In this document: positions 1 through 9,097 of the stretch, one piece after another
How positions within the stretch are numbered: the stretch's first letter is position 1
How the letters are laid out: each line of letters begins with the position of its first letter
Assembly (NCBI RefSeq): GCF_001513675.1
Contig: NZ_CP013859.1
Location: 2,171,081-2,235,080, forward strand
Origin: Microbacterium sp. XT11
GTDB lineage: Bacteria; Actinomycetota; Actinomycetes; Actinomycetales; Microbacteriaceae
DNA: 64,000 nucleotides
Direction of reading: 5' to 3'
Made by a program: the position numbers and the translations under genes
The notes under the pieces: generated by a model
Told to the model about the DNA's origin: nothing
What the model saw: only the letters and a program-made list of their open reading frames with translations
The model's database searches: none

Positions 1-12
1 GCGGACTGATCC

Positions 13-486
13 TCAGGCGTCGACGCCGAGGAGCTTGCGCAGCCTGGCCACGTGTCCCGTGGCCTTGACGTTGTACAGCGCGTGCTCCACGACTCCATGC
101 TCGTCGAGCACGAAGGTCGAGCGGATGACGCCTTCGACGGTCTTGCCGTAGTTCTTCTTCTCGCCCCAGACGCCGTATGCGGAGTGCACCGCGTGGTCGG
201 GGTCGCTGAGGAGGGTGAAGGTGAGACCGTCGCGCTCCCGGAACTCGGCGAGCTTGGCAGGCTCGTCACGGGAGATCCCGACGACGCGATAGCCCGCCCC
301 TTGGAGCGAGGAGATGCTGTCGCGGAAGTCGCACGCCTGCGTCGTGCACCCCGGGGTCATGGCCGCAGGGTAGAAGTAGAGCACCGTCTTCTCGCCGCGC
401 AGATCGGCCAGGCTCACCGTGTCGCCGTCCTGGTCGAGCAGGGAGAAGTCGGGGGCGGGGGTTCCGGGTTCGAGGCGCTCAGTCAC
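13..486 (-). CDS. bcp: Thioredoxin-dependent thiol peroxidase (Bcp/PrxQ)
   Basis: Cytoplasmic peroxiredoxin that reduces hydrogen peroxide and organic hydroperoxides with electrons from thioredoxin. The 157-residue length is normal. Peroxidatic Cys47 lies in TPGCTTQACDF, and Cys52 follows five residues later, the spacing of PrxQ enzymes that form an intramolecular disulphide. The GTG start is preferred because a minus-strand TAGGCT lies six bases upstream and no Shine-Dalgarno is visible, suggesting a leaderless message. It lies nine bases after rsgA on the same strand, close to the sigR/rsrA redox regulon genes, which fits an oxidative-stress role. Function is from family knowledge; family assignment is secure. 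Confidence 0.95.
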   Translation of the reverse strand: MTERLEPGTPAPDFSLLDQDGDTVSLADLRGEKTVLYFYPAAMTPGCTTQACDFRDSISSLQGAGYRVVGISRDEPAKLAEFRERDGLTFTLLSDPDHAVHSAYGVWGEKKNYGKTVEGVIRSTFVLDEHGVVEHALYNVKATGHVARLRKLLGVDA

Positions 487-492
487 CTGTCC

Positions 493-498
493 AGCCTA
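493..498 (-). promoter_or_regulatory. -10 box for leaderless bcp
   Basis: TAGGCT on the minus strand, six bases before the bcp GTG. Its TAG is also the stop codon of rsgA. The spacing matches the leaderless pattern seen throughout the window. No convincing -35 was seen. Confidence 0.5.
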
Positions 499-1566
499 TC
501 GGCCCGGTGTCTGCTCCGCCTTGTCGGCGAAAGTCTGGAGCAGGCGCTGCAGCGAATCCAGGCGTGCGCGGCCGGTCGGACCCAGGCGTCCGGACTCGGC
601 GGCTTCGATGAGCGCGCAGTCGGGAGCATCCGCCCTGTGCGTGCACCCGCGGGGGCAGTCCTCGGCGATCTCGGCGAGCTCTGTGAACGCCGCGAGGATG
701 TTCGCCGGGTCCACGTGGCCGAGCCCGAAGGAGCGGACACCCGGTGTGTCGATGACCCAGCCAGAGCCACCATGCCCGCGGTACCTCAGTGAGACCGTGG
801 AGGAGGAGGTGTGCCTGCCCCGCCCCGTGACCTGGTTCACGTGTCCGGTCGCGCGCCCCGCCGTCGGCACGAGGGCGTTCACCAGCGTCGACTTGCCGAC
901 GCCGGAATGACCGACGAACACCGTGGAGTGGCCGACGAGAGCAGCGCCGATCTCCGCGACCGGCATGTCTGTGCGTCCGCTCGTGAACATCCGCAGGTCG
1001 TCGAGACCGTCGAAGTGGGAGAGGAAGTCCGCTGGATCGGCCAGGTCGGTCTTGGTGACGACGAGCAGGGGGCGGATGCCGGCGTCGAGCGCGGCCACGA
1101 GATAGCGATCGACCAGGCGCGCACGGGGTTCGGGGTCTGCGGCGGCGACGACGATGAGCATCTGGTCGGCGTTGGCGACGATGACCCGCTCGACCTGATC
1201 GGTGTCGTCCGCGCTCCGACGCAGCAGCGAGGTGCGCTCCACGATGCCGACGATGCGCCCGAGGGTCCCCTCGTCGCCGGAGGTGTCGCCGACCACGCGC
1301 GCCCGGTCTCCGGTCACGATGGGGGTGCGCCTGAGTTCTCGGGCCCGCGCCGCCGTGATCGTGCGTTCATCCGGAGTGTCCTCGTCGATGAGCACCGTGT
1401 ATCGGCCACGATCCACGCCGAGCACACGACCGATCTGCGCGTCCTCGTGCGCGGGCCGCCGCTTCGTGCGCGGTCGGTTCGCCTTCGGGTTGGGGCGCGT
1501 GCGTACGCTGCTCTCGTTGTACTCCTCGAAGTCGTCGTCGAGGTCGTCGTCGCCGAGCCAGCTCAC
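496..1566 (-). CDS. rsgA: Ribosome small-subunit-dependent GTPase A
   Basis: Circularly permuted GTPase that acts late in 30S ribosome maturation. Visible in order are a basic N-terminus, an OB-like domain, the G4 motif TKTD, the P-loop GHSGVGKST, the G3 motif DTPG, and a C-terminal zinc-binding stretch with CPRGCTH followed by a further Cys. About 356 residues, usual for actinobacteria. The GTG start overlaps the aroA stop in a GTGA arrangement, so the two are probably translationally coupled. The open frame continues upstream on paper, but that part is only the antisense/out-of-frame shadow of aroA. The aroA-rsgA pair beside sigR-rsrA is a conserved actinobacterial neighbourhood. Confidence 0.95.
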   Translation of the reverse strand: MSWLGDDDLDDDFEEYNESSVRTRPNPKANRPRTKRRPAHEDAQIGRVLGVDRGRYTVLIDEDTPDERTITAARARELRRTPIVTGDRARVVGDTSGDEGTLGRIVGIVERTSLLRRSADDTDQVERVIVANADQMLIVVAAADPEPRARLVDRYLVAALDAGIRPLLVVTKTDLADPADFLSHFDGLDDLRMFTSGRTDMPVAEIGAALVGHSTVFVGHSGVGKSTLVNALVPTAGRATGHVNQVTGRGRHTSSSTVSLRYRGHGGSGWVIDTPGVRSFGLGHVDPANILAAFTELAEIAEDCPRGCTHRADAPDCALIEAAESGRLGPTGRARLDSLQRLLQTFADKAEQTPGR

Positions 1567-2888
1567 GCGGAGTCGCCTCGCAGCATCCGCGCCCACAGGA
1601 GGGTGAACTCGGGGAGCGTCTTCGCCGTTGTTCCGATGTCGTCGATCTCGACGCCAGGCACACGCAGACCGATGAGAGCGCCGGTCGTCGCCATCCGGTG
1701 ATCGTGATGAGCCGCCCAGCGCGCACCCCGGAGCTCCGCTGGGACGATGCGCAGGCCGTCGGGCAGCTCCTCGGCGACGCCGCCGAGCGCACGGAGGTTG
1801 CCGATGAGCGCGGCGATGCGATCGGTCTCGTGCAACCGGATGTGTCCGATCCCCCGGATCGTGGTGGGGGAATCGGCGAAGGCGGCGAGCCCGACGATCG
1901 TCGGGGTGAGCTCGCTCGCGGCCGAGAGGTCGAGGTCGAGACCGCGGATGCCGCTTCCGGCGCGAACCGTGAGCGCACCGCCGTGTCTGCCGACGTGCGC
2001 ACCCATCGCCTGCAGGATCTCGGGCAGGAGGTGCCCCGGCTGCGTGGAGTGCACCGGCCAGCCGGTGATGGTCATCGACCCGCCGGTGACGAGCGCCGCC
2101 GCGAGGAACGGGGCCGCGTTCGACAGGTCTGGTTCGATCGGCACCTCCTTGGCGCGCGGTACCCCGGCCTCGACGAGCCACTCGCCGACACCGGGGCGCT
2201 CGATGCGGATGCCTCGGCGGCTGAGCGCCTCGATCGTCATGTCGATGTGCGGAAGGCTCGGGAGGTGCTCGCCCGTGTGCACGAGATGCAGGCCGACATC
2301 GAAGCGCGGCGCGGCGAGGAGCAGTCCGGAGACGAACTGGCTCGACGCCGAGGCGTCGACCTCGACCCGTCCTCCCCGGATGCGTCCGTGTCCGCGGATC
2401 GTGAAGGGGAGAGCCCAGGTGCCCTCGTCGTCGATGTCGACGCCGAGGTCGCGCAGGGCGCTGATCAGCCCGCCCATCGGCCGATGCAGGGCCGTCTCGT
2501 GCGCCGTGAGGTGCACGTCCTGCTCGGCGAGGCCGGCGAGCGGGGCGATGAAGCGCATCACGGTTCCCGCCTGGCCGCAATCGACCGTGACGCCTCCGGT
2601 GAGCTTGGCAGGGGTGACCACGAGGTCGGGGCCGAACTCGCTCTCGGACGGAACCTCCTCGATCCCCACGCCGAGTGCGCGCAGCGCGTCGACCATGCGA
2701 CGTGAGTCGTCGGAGTGCAGCGGCGCGATGAGGCGCCCCGGCCCGTCGGCGATCGCGGCGATGATCAGCTCGCGGTTGGTCAGCGACTTCGAGCCGGGGA
2801 TCGTCAGGGTCGCGCGCACGGGGCCCTCGGCCGCAGGCGCGGCGTAAGAGCCCTGGACGAGGGGAGGGGAATACCTGTTGGCGCTCAT
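1563..2888 (-). CDS. aroA: 3-phosphoshikimate 1-carboxyvinyltransferase (EPSP synthase)
   Basis: Sixth step of the shikimate pathway: transfers enolpyruvyl from PEP to shikimate 3-phosphate. The 441-residue protein has the N-terminal GSKSLTNR phosphate-binding motif and the C-terminal DHRMA motif, both characteristic. The ATG giving MSANRYSPP is chosen; the frame remains open upstream but runs into the divergent sigR promoter region, and family members start about 25 residues before GSKS. First gene of a coupled aroA-rsgA unit, divergent from sigR. Confidence 0.95.
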   Translation of the reverse strand: MSANRYSPPLVQGSYAAPAAEGPVRATLTIPGSKSLTNRELIIAAIADGPGRLIAPLHSDDSRRMVDALRALGVGIEEVPSESEFGPDLVVTPAKLTGGVTVDCGQAGTVMRFIAPLAGLAEQDVHLTAHETALHRPMGGLISALRDLGVDIDDEGTWALPFTIRGHGRIRGGRVEVDASASSQFVSGLLLAAPRFDVGLHLVHTGEHLPSLPHIDMTIEALSRRGIRIERPGVGEWLVEAGVPRAKEVPIEPDLSNAAPFLAAALVTGGSMTITGWPVHSTQPGHLLPEILQAMGAHVGRHGGALTVRAGSGIRGLDLDLSAASELTPTIVGLAAFADSPTTIRGIGHIRLHETDRIAALIGNLRALGGVAEELPDGLRIVPAELRGARWAAHHDHRMATTGALIGLRVPGVEIDDIGTTAKTLPEFTLLWARMLRGDSA

Positions 2889-2961
2889 CGGTTCCCACCT
2901 TAGTGAAGCGAGTGCCGGGCCGGGACTTTCCGGAATGTCACGTCGCCGCGAAGGAGAGAGC

Positions 2962-3624
2962 ATGATCGCGACGCTGGAACGCGAGGTCGTCGACCTCGGC
3001 GGCCTAGACTGGCCGGTGATGGATGACACCGCACGCGCAGACACCGTCAGCGACTCCCGGCGCGAGTTCGAGGACCAGGCGATCCCGTACATGGATCAGC
3101 TGTACGCCGCAGCCATGCGCATGACCCGCAATCCCGCCGACGCGGCCGACCTCGTGCAGGAGACGTTCGTCAAGGCGTACGGATCATGGTCGACCTTCAC
3201 GCAGGGGACGAACCTCAAGGCGTGGCTCTACCGCATCCTCACGAACACGTACATCAACATCTATCGCAAGAGGCAGCGCGAACCCTTCCAGGGGACCATC
3301 GACGAGCTGGAGGACTGGCAGCTCGGCGGCGCCGAATCGACGACGGCCTCGCACAGCCGCTCGGCCGAGGCAGAGGCGATCGATCGGATGCCGGCGTCGG
3401 TGGTGAAGGACGCGCTGCAGGCGGTTCCCGAGGACTTCCGTCTCGCGGTCTACCTCGCAGACGTGGAAGGCTTCGCGTATCAGGAGATCGCGGACATCAT
3501 GAAGACCCCCATCGGCACCGTGATGAGCCGCCTGCATCGTGGCAGGCGGATGCTGCGGGAGCTGCTGGCCGACTATGCCGCGGAGCGAGGCATCGCCGCG
3601 GCTGACCCGAGGAGCAGGAAATGA
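2962..3624 (+). CDS. sigR: ECF sigma factor of the SigR/SigH (thiol-oxidative stress) group
   Basis: RNA polymerase sigma factor expected to direct the thiol-oxidative and heat stress regulon. Region 2 contains [21 protein letters not shown] and region 4 the helix-turn-helix around [20 protein letters not shown], both typical of SigR/SigH. The ATG chosen has a well-spaced AAGGAG (2951-2956) and gives 220 residues. A second start at 3019 (201 residues) sits eight bases after TAGACT and could be leaderless, so two isoforms are possible, as known for Streptomyces SigR. The stop overlaps the rsrA start by four bases. Confidence 0.93.
   Translation: MIATLEREVVDLGGLDWPVMDDTARADTVSDSRREFEDQAIPYMDQLYAAAMRMTRNPADAADLVQETFVKAYGSWSTFTQGTNLKAWLYRILTNTYINIYRKRQREPFQGTIDELEDWQLGGAESTTASHSRSAEAEAIDRMPASVVKDALQAVPEDFRLAVYLADVEGFAYQEIADIMKTPIGTVMSRLHRGRRMLRELLADYAAERGIAAADPRSRK
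3005..3010 (+). promoter_or_regulatory. Internal -10 box for a shorter sigR product
   Basis: TAGACT eight bases before the in-frame ATG at 3019. The composition and spacing equal those of the leaderless promoters elsewhere in the window; the ATG has no Shine-Dalgarno. Confidence 0.4.
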
Positions 3625-3866
3625 GCGACTGCGGTTGCGAGAAGGCGCGTCAGGATCTCGAGGAGTATCTCCGCAACGAGGTCTGCAAGACCGAGCACTC
3701 CGAGATCCGCGAGCATCTCGAGAACTGCCCGGCGTGCCGCGACGAGGCGCTCGTGGCGAAGACCCTCACCGAGGTCGTCGCCCGGGCCTGCAAGGAGACG
3801 GCGCCTGAAGAGCTGCGCGACCAGGTGTTCGCGCGTCTTCGCGAGGTGCAGGCCGCACAGCACTGA
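3621..3866 (+). CDS. rsrA: Zinc-binding anti-sigma factor (RsrA type)
   Basis: Redox-sensing anti-sigma factor expected to hold SigR inactive until disulphide stress releases zinc. It is an 81-residue ZAS-fold protein with the defining HX3CX2C at His32, Cys36 and Cys39, plus Cys4, Cys6 and Cys22; an N-terminal Cys supplies the remaining ligand in characterised homologues. ATG overlaps the sigR stop (ATGA), so the sigma and anti-sigma are coupled. Identification rests on the motif and the position directly after sigR. Confidence 0.93.
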   Translation: MSDCGCEKARQDLEEYLRNEVCKTEHSEIREHLENCPACRDEALVAKTLTEVVARACKETAPEELRDQVFARLREVQAAQH

Positions 3867-3887
3867 TCTGGTGTCGGGATCCCTCGT

Positions 3888-3893
3888 TAGGGT
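3888..3893 (+). promoter_or_regulatory. -10 box for leaderless eis-like gene
   Basis: TAGGGT followed by six bases (GGACCC) and then the ATG at 3900. No separate Shine-Dalgarno at normal spacing. Confidence 0.5.
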
Positions 3894-3899
3894 GGACCC

Positions 3900-5201
3900 A
3901 TGACGGCCATCGACGCGCGAGACATCCCCGCAGACTCCCGATCCGCGGAGCGGCTCCGCTCCGACGGACTCGACTACCGCGTCGTCGACGCCGACGACGA
4001 ACAGGCGATGAGCGCGTTCCTGCGGGCGGTCGACCGCGGATTCCTGGGACCGGAGCCCACTGACGAGGCCCTGACCCAGGTGAGGGGCGTGTTCGCGGCC
4101 CGGAGGAACATCGCCGTCGATGATCCCGCGTCGCACGGCGACCTGCCCATCGCGACGACGAACTCCTGGGTCACGCCGCTCACCGTCCCCGGTGGCGCTC
4201 AGCTCGACATGTGGGCGATCAGCGTCGTCACCGTGGCTGCCACGCATCGCCGACGCGGAATCGCCAGGGCGCTGCTCGAGGGCGAGTTGCGGTCGGCGGC
4301 GTCGGCCGGTCTGCCGATGGCGGGTCTCACCGTGTCCGAGGCGACGATCTACGGCCGGTACGGCTTCGGCTCCGCGGTCCCCGTCGCATCCTTCACGGTG
4401 GACACGCGCCGGGCGGGCTGGGCGGGGTTCGTCCCTCCGGGCCGAGTGGAGTACGTCGACAGGGAACTCCTCGCCGACGAGCTCGGCGCGGTGCACGACC
4501 GCGTGCTCCGCTCGGCATCCGGTCGCGTGCCGGGGTGGCGGGGGCGGTGGGAAGGACATGCGGGCGTGGCGCCGCATGTGCCGAACCGCGACTCGGTGCG
4601 CGGGGTGCGGTACCTCGACGCTCACGGCGACGTCCGTGGCGCCATGGCCTATGCGCTCTCCGAGAAGGAGGGCACCTTCCGCTTCCGCATGGACATCCGG
4701 CTCATGGTGACCGAGACGCCCGACGCGGCGGCTGCCCTCTGGCGGTTCGCACTGAATCACGACCTCGTCGATACCGTGACGGCCGACCTGCGTCCGATCG
4801 ACGACCCGCTGCCGTGGCTCGTCGCCGACCCTCGCGGCGTCACGACGGTCGAGCACGATCACGGATGGCTGCGCATCCTCGACGTGCCGGCAGCGATGCG
4901 CGCCCGCACCTACTCGGCCCCGCTCGACGTCGTGCTGCGCGTCGACGACCCGTTGGGCTTCACCGCGGGAGACTGGCTCCTCCAGGTCGACAGCGCGGGA
5001 GAGGCTCGGGTCACGAGAGCGACGGACCGCGAGCCGGACGCGTCCCTGTCGGTCTCCGTGCTCTCTTCGCTGTACGCCGGCGCGGTTCGCGCTCGCACGT
5101 TGCACGGTGCCGGACGTCTCGTCACGGATTCCGGCACGGCGGACGCACTCGATCGAGCGTTCATCGCGTTCCCCGCTCCTACGCTCGACATCTGGTACTG
5201 A
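3900..5201 (+). CDS. Eis-like GNAT acetyltransferase
   Basis: Resembles the actinobacterial Eis (enhanced intracellular survival) family, which acetylates amines of aminoglycosides, peptides or other substrates using acetyl-CoA. It is 433 residues, near the usual length of about 400. The first GNAT domain carries the acetyl-CoA pyrophosphate loop HRRRGIARALL, followed by SEATIYGRYGFG as in Eis; a second degenerate GNAT region and a C-terminal SCP2-like domain follow, ending in the terminal carboxylate DIWY that family members use in catalysis. The physiological substrate cannot be told from sequence. It is convergent with kgd. Confidence 0.85.
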   Translation: MTAIDARDIPADSRSAERLRSDGLDYRVVDADDEQAMSAFLRAVDRGFLGPEPTDEALTQVRGVFAARRNIAVDDPASHGDLPIATTNSWVTPLTVPGGAQLDMWAISVVTVAATHRRRGIARALLEGELRSAASAGLPMAGLTVSEATIYGRYGFGSAVPVASFTVDTRRAGWAGFVPPGRVEYVDRELLADELGAVHDRVLRSASGRVPGWRGRWEGHAGVAPHVPNRDSVRGVRYLDAHGDVRGAMAYALSEKEGTFRFRMDIRLMVTETPDAAAALWRFALNHDLVDTVTADLRPIDDPLPWLVADPRGVTTVEHDHGWLRILDVPAAMRARTYSAPLDVVLRVDDPLGFTAGDWLLQVDSAGEARVTRATDREPDASLSVSVLSSLYAGAVRARTLHGAGRLVTDSGTADALDRAFIAFPAPTLDIWY

Positions 5202-5210
5202 ACGCCGAGA

Positions 5211-5253
5211 GCGCACGAGGGCGCCCCGAACCGGTCGGGACGCCCTCGTGCGC
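5211..5253. terminator. Bidirectional hairpin terminator between eis-like gene and kgd
   Basis: Perfect 13-bp inverted repeat (5211-5223 with 5241-5253) in the short gap between two convergent genes, with additional weaker pairing inside the loop. No T-run is present, as is common for actinobacterial terminators. Confidence 0.75.
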
Positions 5254-5264
5254 GACGACGCAGC

Positions 5265-8200
5265 TCAGGCCAGGGTGAGCGCGTCGCGCAGGAGCTTCGC
5301 CTGCTCGGCGGCGTGCACCTTCGACGAACCCGTCGCGGGCGAGGCCGAAGCGGGGCGCGACACCGGACGGAACGTACGGTCGCCCGGGACGTCCGCGAAC
5401 GCCAGCGCCAGGAACGGCCACGCACCCTGGTTCTCCGGCTCCTCCTGCACCCACACCAACTCGGCGTTGGGGTACGAGTCGGTGATCGCCTTGAGCTGGT
5501 CGATCGGCGTCGGATAGAGCTGTTCGAGGCGCACCAGGGCGATCTCGGGGTTCGGGTTCTTCTCGAGCTCGGCGCGCAGGTCCCAATGGACCTTGCCCGA
5601 GTGCACGAGGACGCGCCTCACGGCGGACCGATCGAGACCGCGGTCGTCGTCGATCACCGGCTCGAAGCGGCCGCTCGTGAACGCCTCGACCGGGCTGGTG
5701 GCACCGCGGAGGCGCAGCATCGCCTTCGGAGTGAAGACGATCAGCGGCTTGCGCGGGCGTGCATACGCCTGGCGGCGGAGGAGGTGGAAGTGGGATGCCG
5801 GCGTCGACGGGCGCGCGACGATCATGTTCTCCTGGGCGCACAGCTGCAGGAAGCGCTCGATGCGGGCGGACGAGTGGTCGGGACCCTGGCCCTCGTAGCC
5901 GTGGGGGAGGAGCAGAGTCACACCGGACTGCTGGCCCCACTTCTGCTCCGCGGACGAGATGTACTCGTCGATGACCGACTGGGCGCCGTTGACGAAGTCG
6001 CCGAACTGCGCTTCCCAGAGCACGAGCGCTTCGCGCGCCTCCACCGAGTATCCGTACTCGAACGCGAGGGCCGCGTACTCGCTGAGCAGCGAGTCGTAGA
6101 CGAAGAAGCGCCCCTGGGAGTCGGAGAGGTTCGACAGCGGCAGCCACTCCTGACCGTTCGCACGATCGTGCAGCGTCGCGTGCCGCTGCACGAAGGTTCC
6201 GCGGCGGGAGTCCTGCCCGGCCAGGCGCACGGGCGTGCCCTCGACGAGGAGGGAGCCGAAGGCGAGGAGTTCGCCGAAGCCCCAGTCGATGTTGCCGTTG
6301 CGGCTCATGTCGAGGCGCTTCTCCAGCAGCTGCTGGATCTTCGGGTGCACCGTGAAGCCCTCGGGCTTGTTCACGAACGCGTCGCCGATGAGCTCGATGA
6401 CCTCGCGCGGGACGCCTGTGACCTCGGGTGCGCCCACCTGCTCGTCGACCGGCGGCAGGTCCGGCGCGATCGGCGTCGCGCCGGTCTCGGCCGCGTGCGT
6501 CTCGGCGAAGGCGATCTCGAGCCTGTTCTGGAAGTCGGCCTTCGCCTGGTTGTACTCCTCCTCGGTGATGTCACCGCGGCCGACCAGCGATTCGGTGTAG
6601 AGCTTGCGGACCGAGCGCTTGGCCTGGATGAGGTCGGTCATGAGCGGCTGCGTCATCGACGGGTCGTCGCCCTCGTTGTGTCCGCGGCGGCGATAGCACA
6701 CGAGGTCGATGACGACATCGCGGTGGAAGCGCTCGCGATACTCGAAGGCGAGCTGCGCGACGTGGATGACCGCCTCGGGGTCGTCACCGTTCACGTGGAA
6801 GATCGGCGCCTGGATGGTCTTCGCGACATCGGTGGAATACACCGACGTGCGGCCGTCGTTCGGCGTGGTCGTGAAGCCGACCTGGTTGTTGACCACGACG
6901 TGGATGGTGCCGCCGGTGCGGTACCCGCGCAGCTGCGACATCTGCAGCGTCTCGACCACGACGCCCTGGCCGGCGAAGGCCGCATCGCCGTGCACGAGGA
7001 TCGGCAGCCACGTGAACGTGCCGATGGGCTTGCGGTCCTGCTTGGCGCGGACGATGCCCTCGAGAACGCCGTCGACCGTCTCCAGGTGTGAGGGGTTGGC
7101 CGCGAGGTACACGGGCAGTTCGGCGCCGTCCTCGGCGACGAACGTGCCCTCGGTGCCGAGGTGGTACTTCACGTCGCCGGAGCCGCGCTGGTTGCCGGGC
7201 ATCTGGGTGCCCTCGAACTCGCGGAACACCTGACCGTAGGTCTTCCCGGCGATGTTGGTGAGGACGTTGAGCCGGCCGCGGTGGGCCATTCCGATCGCGG
7301 CACCCTCGAGCCCCGCGTTTGCCGCGCCCTGGAGGATCTCGTCGAGCAGCGGGATCAGCGACTCGCCGCCCTCGAGCGAGAAGCGCTTCTGTCCGACGAA
7401 CTTCGTCTGCAGGAAGGTCTCGAAGGCCTCGGCCTCGTTGAGCTTGCGCAGCACGCGCAGCTGCTCGTCGTGCCCGGGCTTCTGGTACTTGACCTCGACC
7501 TTCTCCTGGAACCAGCGCCGCTGCTCGGGGTCCTGGATGTGCATGTACTCGATGCCGACGGTGCGGCAGTAGGAGTCTCGGAGCACGCCGAGGATGTCGC
7601 GCAGCTTCGCCACCCGCCGGCCGCCGAAGCCGCCCGTGACGAACTCGCGGTCGAGATCCCAGAACGTGAGTCCGTGGCTCTCGATCTCGAGGTCGGGGTG
7701 GGAGCGCTGCACGTACTCGAGCGGATCGATGTCCGCCATGAGGTGGCCGCGCACGCGGAACGAGTTGATGAGCTCCTGCACGCGCGACTGCTTGTCGACA
7801 CGCTCGGCGAGGTCGACGGCGATGTCGGGGTTCCAGCGGATCGGCGCATAGGGGATGCGGAGGGCCGCGAAGATGTCGTCGTAGAACCCGCGCTGACCGA
7901 TGAGGAGCTCGTGCACCTTCTTCAGGAACTCGCCCGAGCCCGCGCCCTGGATGACGCGGTGGTCGTACGTGCTCGTGAGGGTGATGGTCTTGCCGATGGC
8001 GAGCTCGTTCAGGGTCTTCTCGCTCGCGCCCTGGAACTCGGCGGGGTACTCGAGCGCTCCGGCGCCGATGATGCACCCCTGGCCCTTCATGAGGCGCGGG
8101 ACCGAGTGCACGGTGCCGATGCCGCCGGGGTTCGTCAGCGACACGGTCGTGCCCTGGAAGTCGGCGGCCGTGAGCTTGTTGTTGCGGGCCCGGGTCACCA

Positions 8201-8936
8201 GATCCTCGTAGGCGGCGAGGTACTCCGTGAACGTCATGGTGTCGGCGCGCTTGATGCTCGGCACCAGGAGGGCACGCGTGCCGTCGGGCTTGGGCAGGTC
8301 GATCGCGATGCCGAGGTTCACGTGCGCCGGGGCGACCACGGAGGGCTTGCCGTCGATCTCGGCGTAGAAGACGTTCTGGCTGCGGAATTCGTCGAGCGTG
8401 CGGATGAGCGCCCATCCGATGAGGTGGGTGAAGCTGACCTTGCCGCCGCGCGTGCGGGCCATGTGGTTGTTGATGACGATGCGGTTGTCGATCATCAGCT
8501 TGGCGGGAACGGTGCGGACGCTGGTCGCGGTCGGGACGGTCAGCGACTCGTCCATGTTGGCGGCGAGCGTCTTCGGCATGCCGCGCAGGACGGTGACCTT
8601 GTCCTCCTCGGTCGCCTCCTCAGCGTCCTTGGCCGCGGGCTTGGGCGCCTGCGCGGGGATCGGGGCCGCCGCGGCGGGCTTGGCGGTGGTGCGCGCGACG
8701 GGCTGAGCCCCGATCACGGGGATGGGCGCCGTCACCGGGTGCGCGGACTGAGGTGCTGCGGGTGCCGTGGCGGCCGTGCCGGATGCGGCATCCGATTCGT
8801 ACTTCTCCAGGATCGGCCACCACTCCTTGTCGACGGAGTCACGGTCGGCCTTGAACTGCTCGTAGAGCTCTTCGACGAGCCAGGAATTGGCTCCGAACCC
8901 CCCGTCGCCCCCGACGCCGGTCACCTGGTTCGACAC
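5265..8936 (-). CDS. kgd: Multifunctional 2-oxoglutarate dehydrogenase E1/E2 (Kgd)
   Basis: TCA-cycle enzyme of actinobacteria that combines 2-oxoglutarate decarboxylase/dehydrogenase (E1, thiamine diphosphate) with a succinyltransferase-like E2 catalytic domain. Domain order in the 1223-residue product: short N-terminal helix with LVEELYEQFKAD, an Ala/Pro-rich linker, an E2 core ending at DHRVIQGAGSGEFL, then the large E1 part with the thiamine-binding region around HGDAAFAGQG. There is no lipoyl domain, as in the mycobacterial and corynebacterial enzymes, which borrow it from another protein. GTG start chosen for the family-standard MSNQVTG-type N-terminus, with AGAGGG nine bases upstream. 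Divergent from guaB1. Confidence 0.96.
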   Translation of the reverse strand: MSNQVTGVGGDGGFGANSWLVEELYEQFKADRDSVDKEWWPILEKYESDAASGTAATAPAAPQSAHPVTAPIPVIGAQPVARTTAKPAAAAPIPAQAPKPAAKDAEEATEEDKVTVLRGMPKTLAANMDESLTVPTATSVRTVPAKLMIDNRIVINNHMARTRGGKVSFTHLIGWALIRTLDEFRSQNVFYAEIDGKPSVVAPAHVNLGIAIDLPKPDGTRALLVPSIKRADTMTFTEYLAAYEDLVTRARNNKLTAADFQGTTVSLTNPGGIGTVHSVPRLMKGQGCIIGAGALEYPAEFQGASEKTLNELAIGKTITLTSTYDHRVIQGAGSGEFLKKVHELLIGQRGFYDDIFAALRIPYAPIRWNPDIAVDLAERVDKQSRVQELINSFRVRGHLMADIDPLEYVQRSHPDLEIESHGLTFWDLDREFVTGGFGGRRVAKLRDILGVLRDSYCRTVGIEYMHIQDPEQRRWFQEKVEVKYQKPGHDEQLRVLRKLNEAEAFETFLQTKFVGQKRFSLEGGESLIPLLDEILQGAANAGLEGAAIGMAHRGRLNVLTNIAGKTYGQVFREFEGTQMPGNQRGSGDVKYHLGTEGTFVAEDGAELPVYLAANPSHLETVDGVLEGIVRAKQDRKPIGTFTWLPILVHGDAAFAGQGVVVETLQMSQLRGYRTGGTIHVVVNNQVGFTTTPNDGRTSVYSTDVAKTIQAPIFHVNGDDPEAVIHVAQLAFEYRERFHRDVVIDLVCYRRRGHNEGDDPSMTQPLMTDLIQAKRSVRKLYTESLVGRGDITEEEYNQAKADFQNRLEIAFAETHAAETGATPIAPDLPPVDEQVGAPEVTGVPREVIELIGDAFVNKPEGFTVHPKIQQLLEKRLDMSRNGNIDWGFGELLAFGSLLVEGTPVRLAGQDSRRGTFVQRHATLHDRANGQEWLPLSNLSDSQGRFFVYDSLLSEYAALAFEYGYSVEAREALVLWEAQFGDFVNGAQSVIDEYISSAEQKWGQQSGVTLLLPHGYEGQGPDHSSARIERFLQLCAQENMIVARPSTPASHFHLLRRQAYARPRKPLIVFTPKAMLRLRGATSPVEAFTSGRFEPVIDDDRGLDRSAVRRVLVHSGKVHWDLRAELEKNPNPEIALVRLEQLYPTPIDQLKAITDSYPNAELVWVQEEPENQGAWPFLALAFADVPGDRTFRPVSRPASASPATGSSKVHAAEQAKLLRDALTLA

Positions 8937-9023
8937 GCTCGATCGCCCTCTTTCATCGCTGAATCTCAACGTGTGCTCGCACGGAAGCAGGATGCGCCCG
9001 GGTCTGCACACTCTCGACCAACA

Positions 9024-9029
9024 AGCCTA
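9024..9029 (-). promoter_or_regulatory. Candidate -10 box for kgd
   Basis: TAGGCT on the minus strand about 88 bases before the kgd start, in the divergent kgd/guaB1 gap. It would give an 80-base leader with a Shine-Dalgarno-like AGAGGG. No clear -35 found. Confidence 0.35.
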
Positions 9030-9085
9030 ACGTGTTTCGGCCCCGCAATCGTCGTCGCCCCGCCCCGATCGGGGGTGGATGTCGC

Positions 9086-9091
9086 TACCGT
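9086..9091 (+). promoter_or_regulatory. -10 box for guaB1
   Basis: TACCGT, then GGAGGA, then ATG. The GGAGG is too close to the start to serve as a normal Shine-Dalgarno, so a leaderless transcript is favoured. Confidence 0.5.
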
Positions 9092-9097
9092 GGAGGA

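Noticed and set aside
1567..2898. N-terminal extension of rsgA giving an apparent 800-residue protein
   Set aside because: The extra part is aroA read in another frame. The rsgA start codon overlaps the aroA stop and gives the family length.
2932..2936. GGAAT as the -35 of a SigR-type autoregulatory promoter
   Set aside because: No GTT occurs at the 16-19 base distance needed for the -10.
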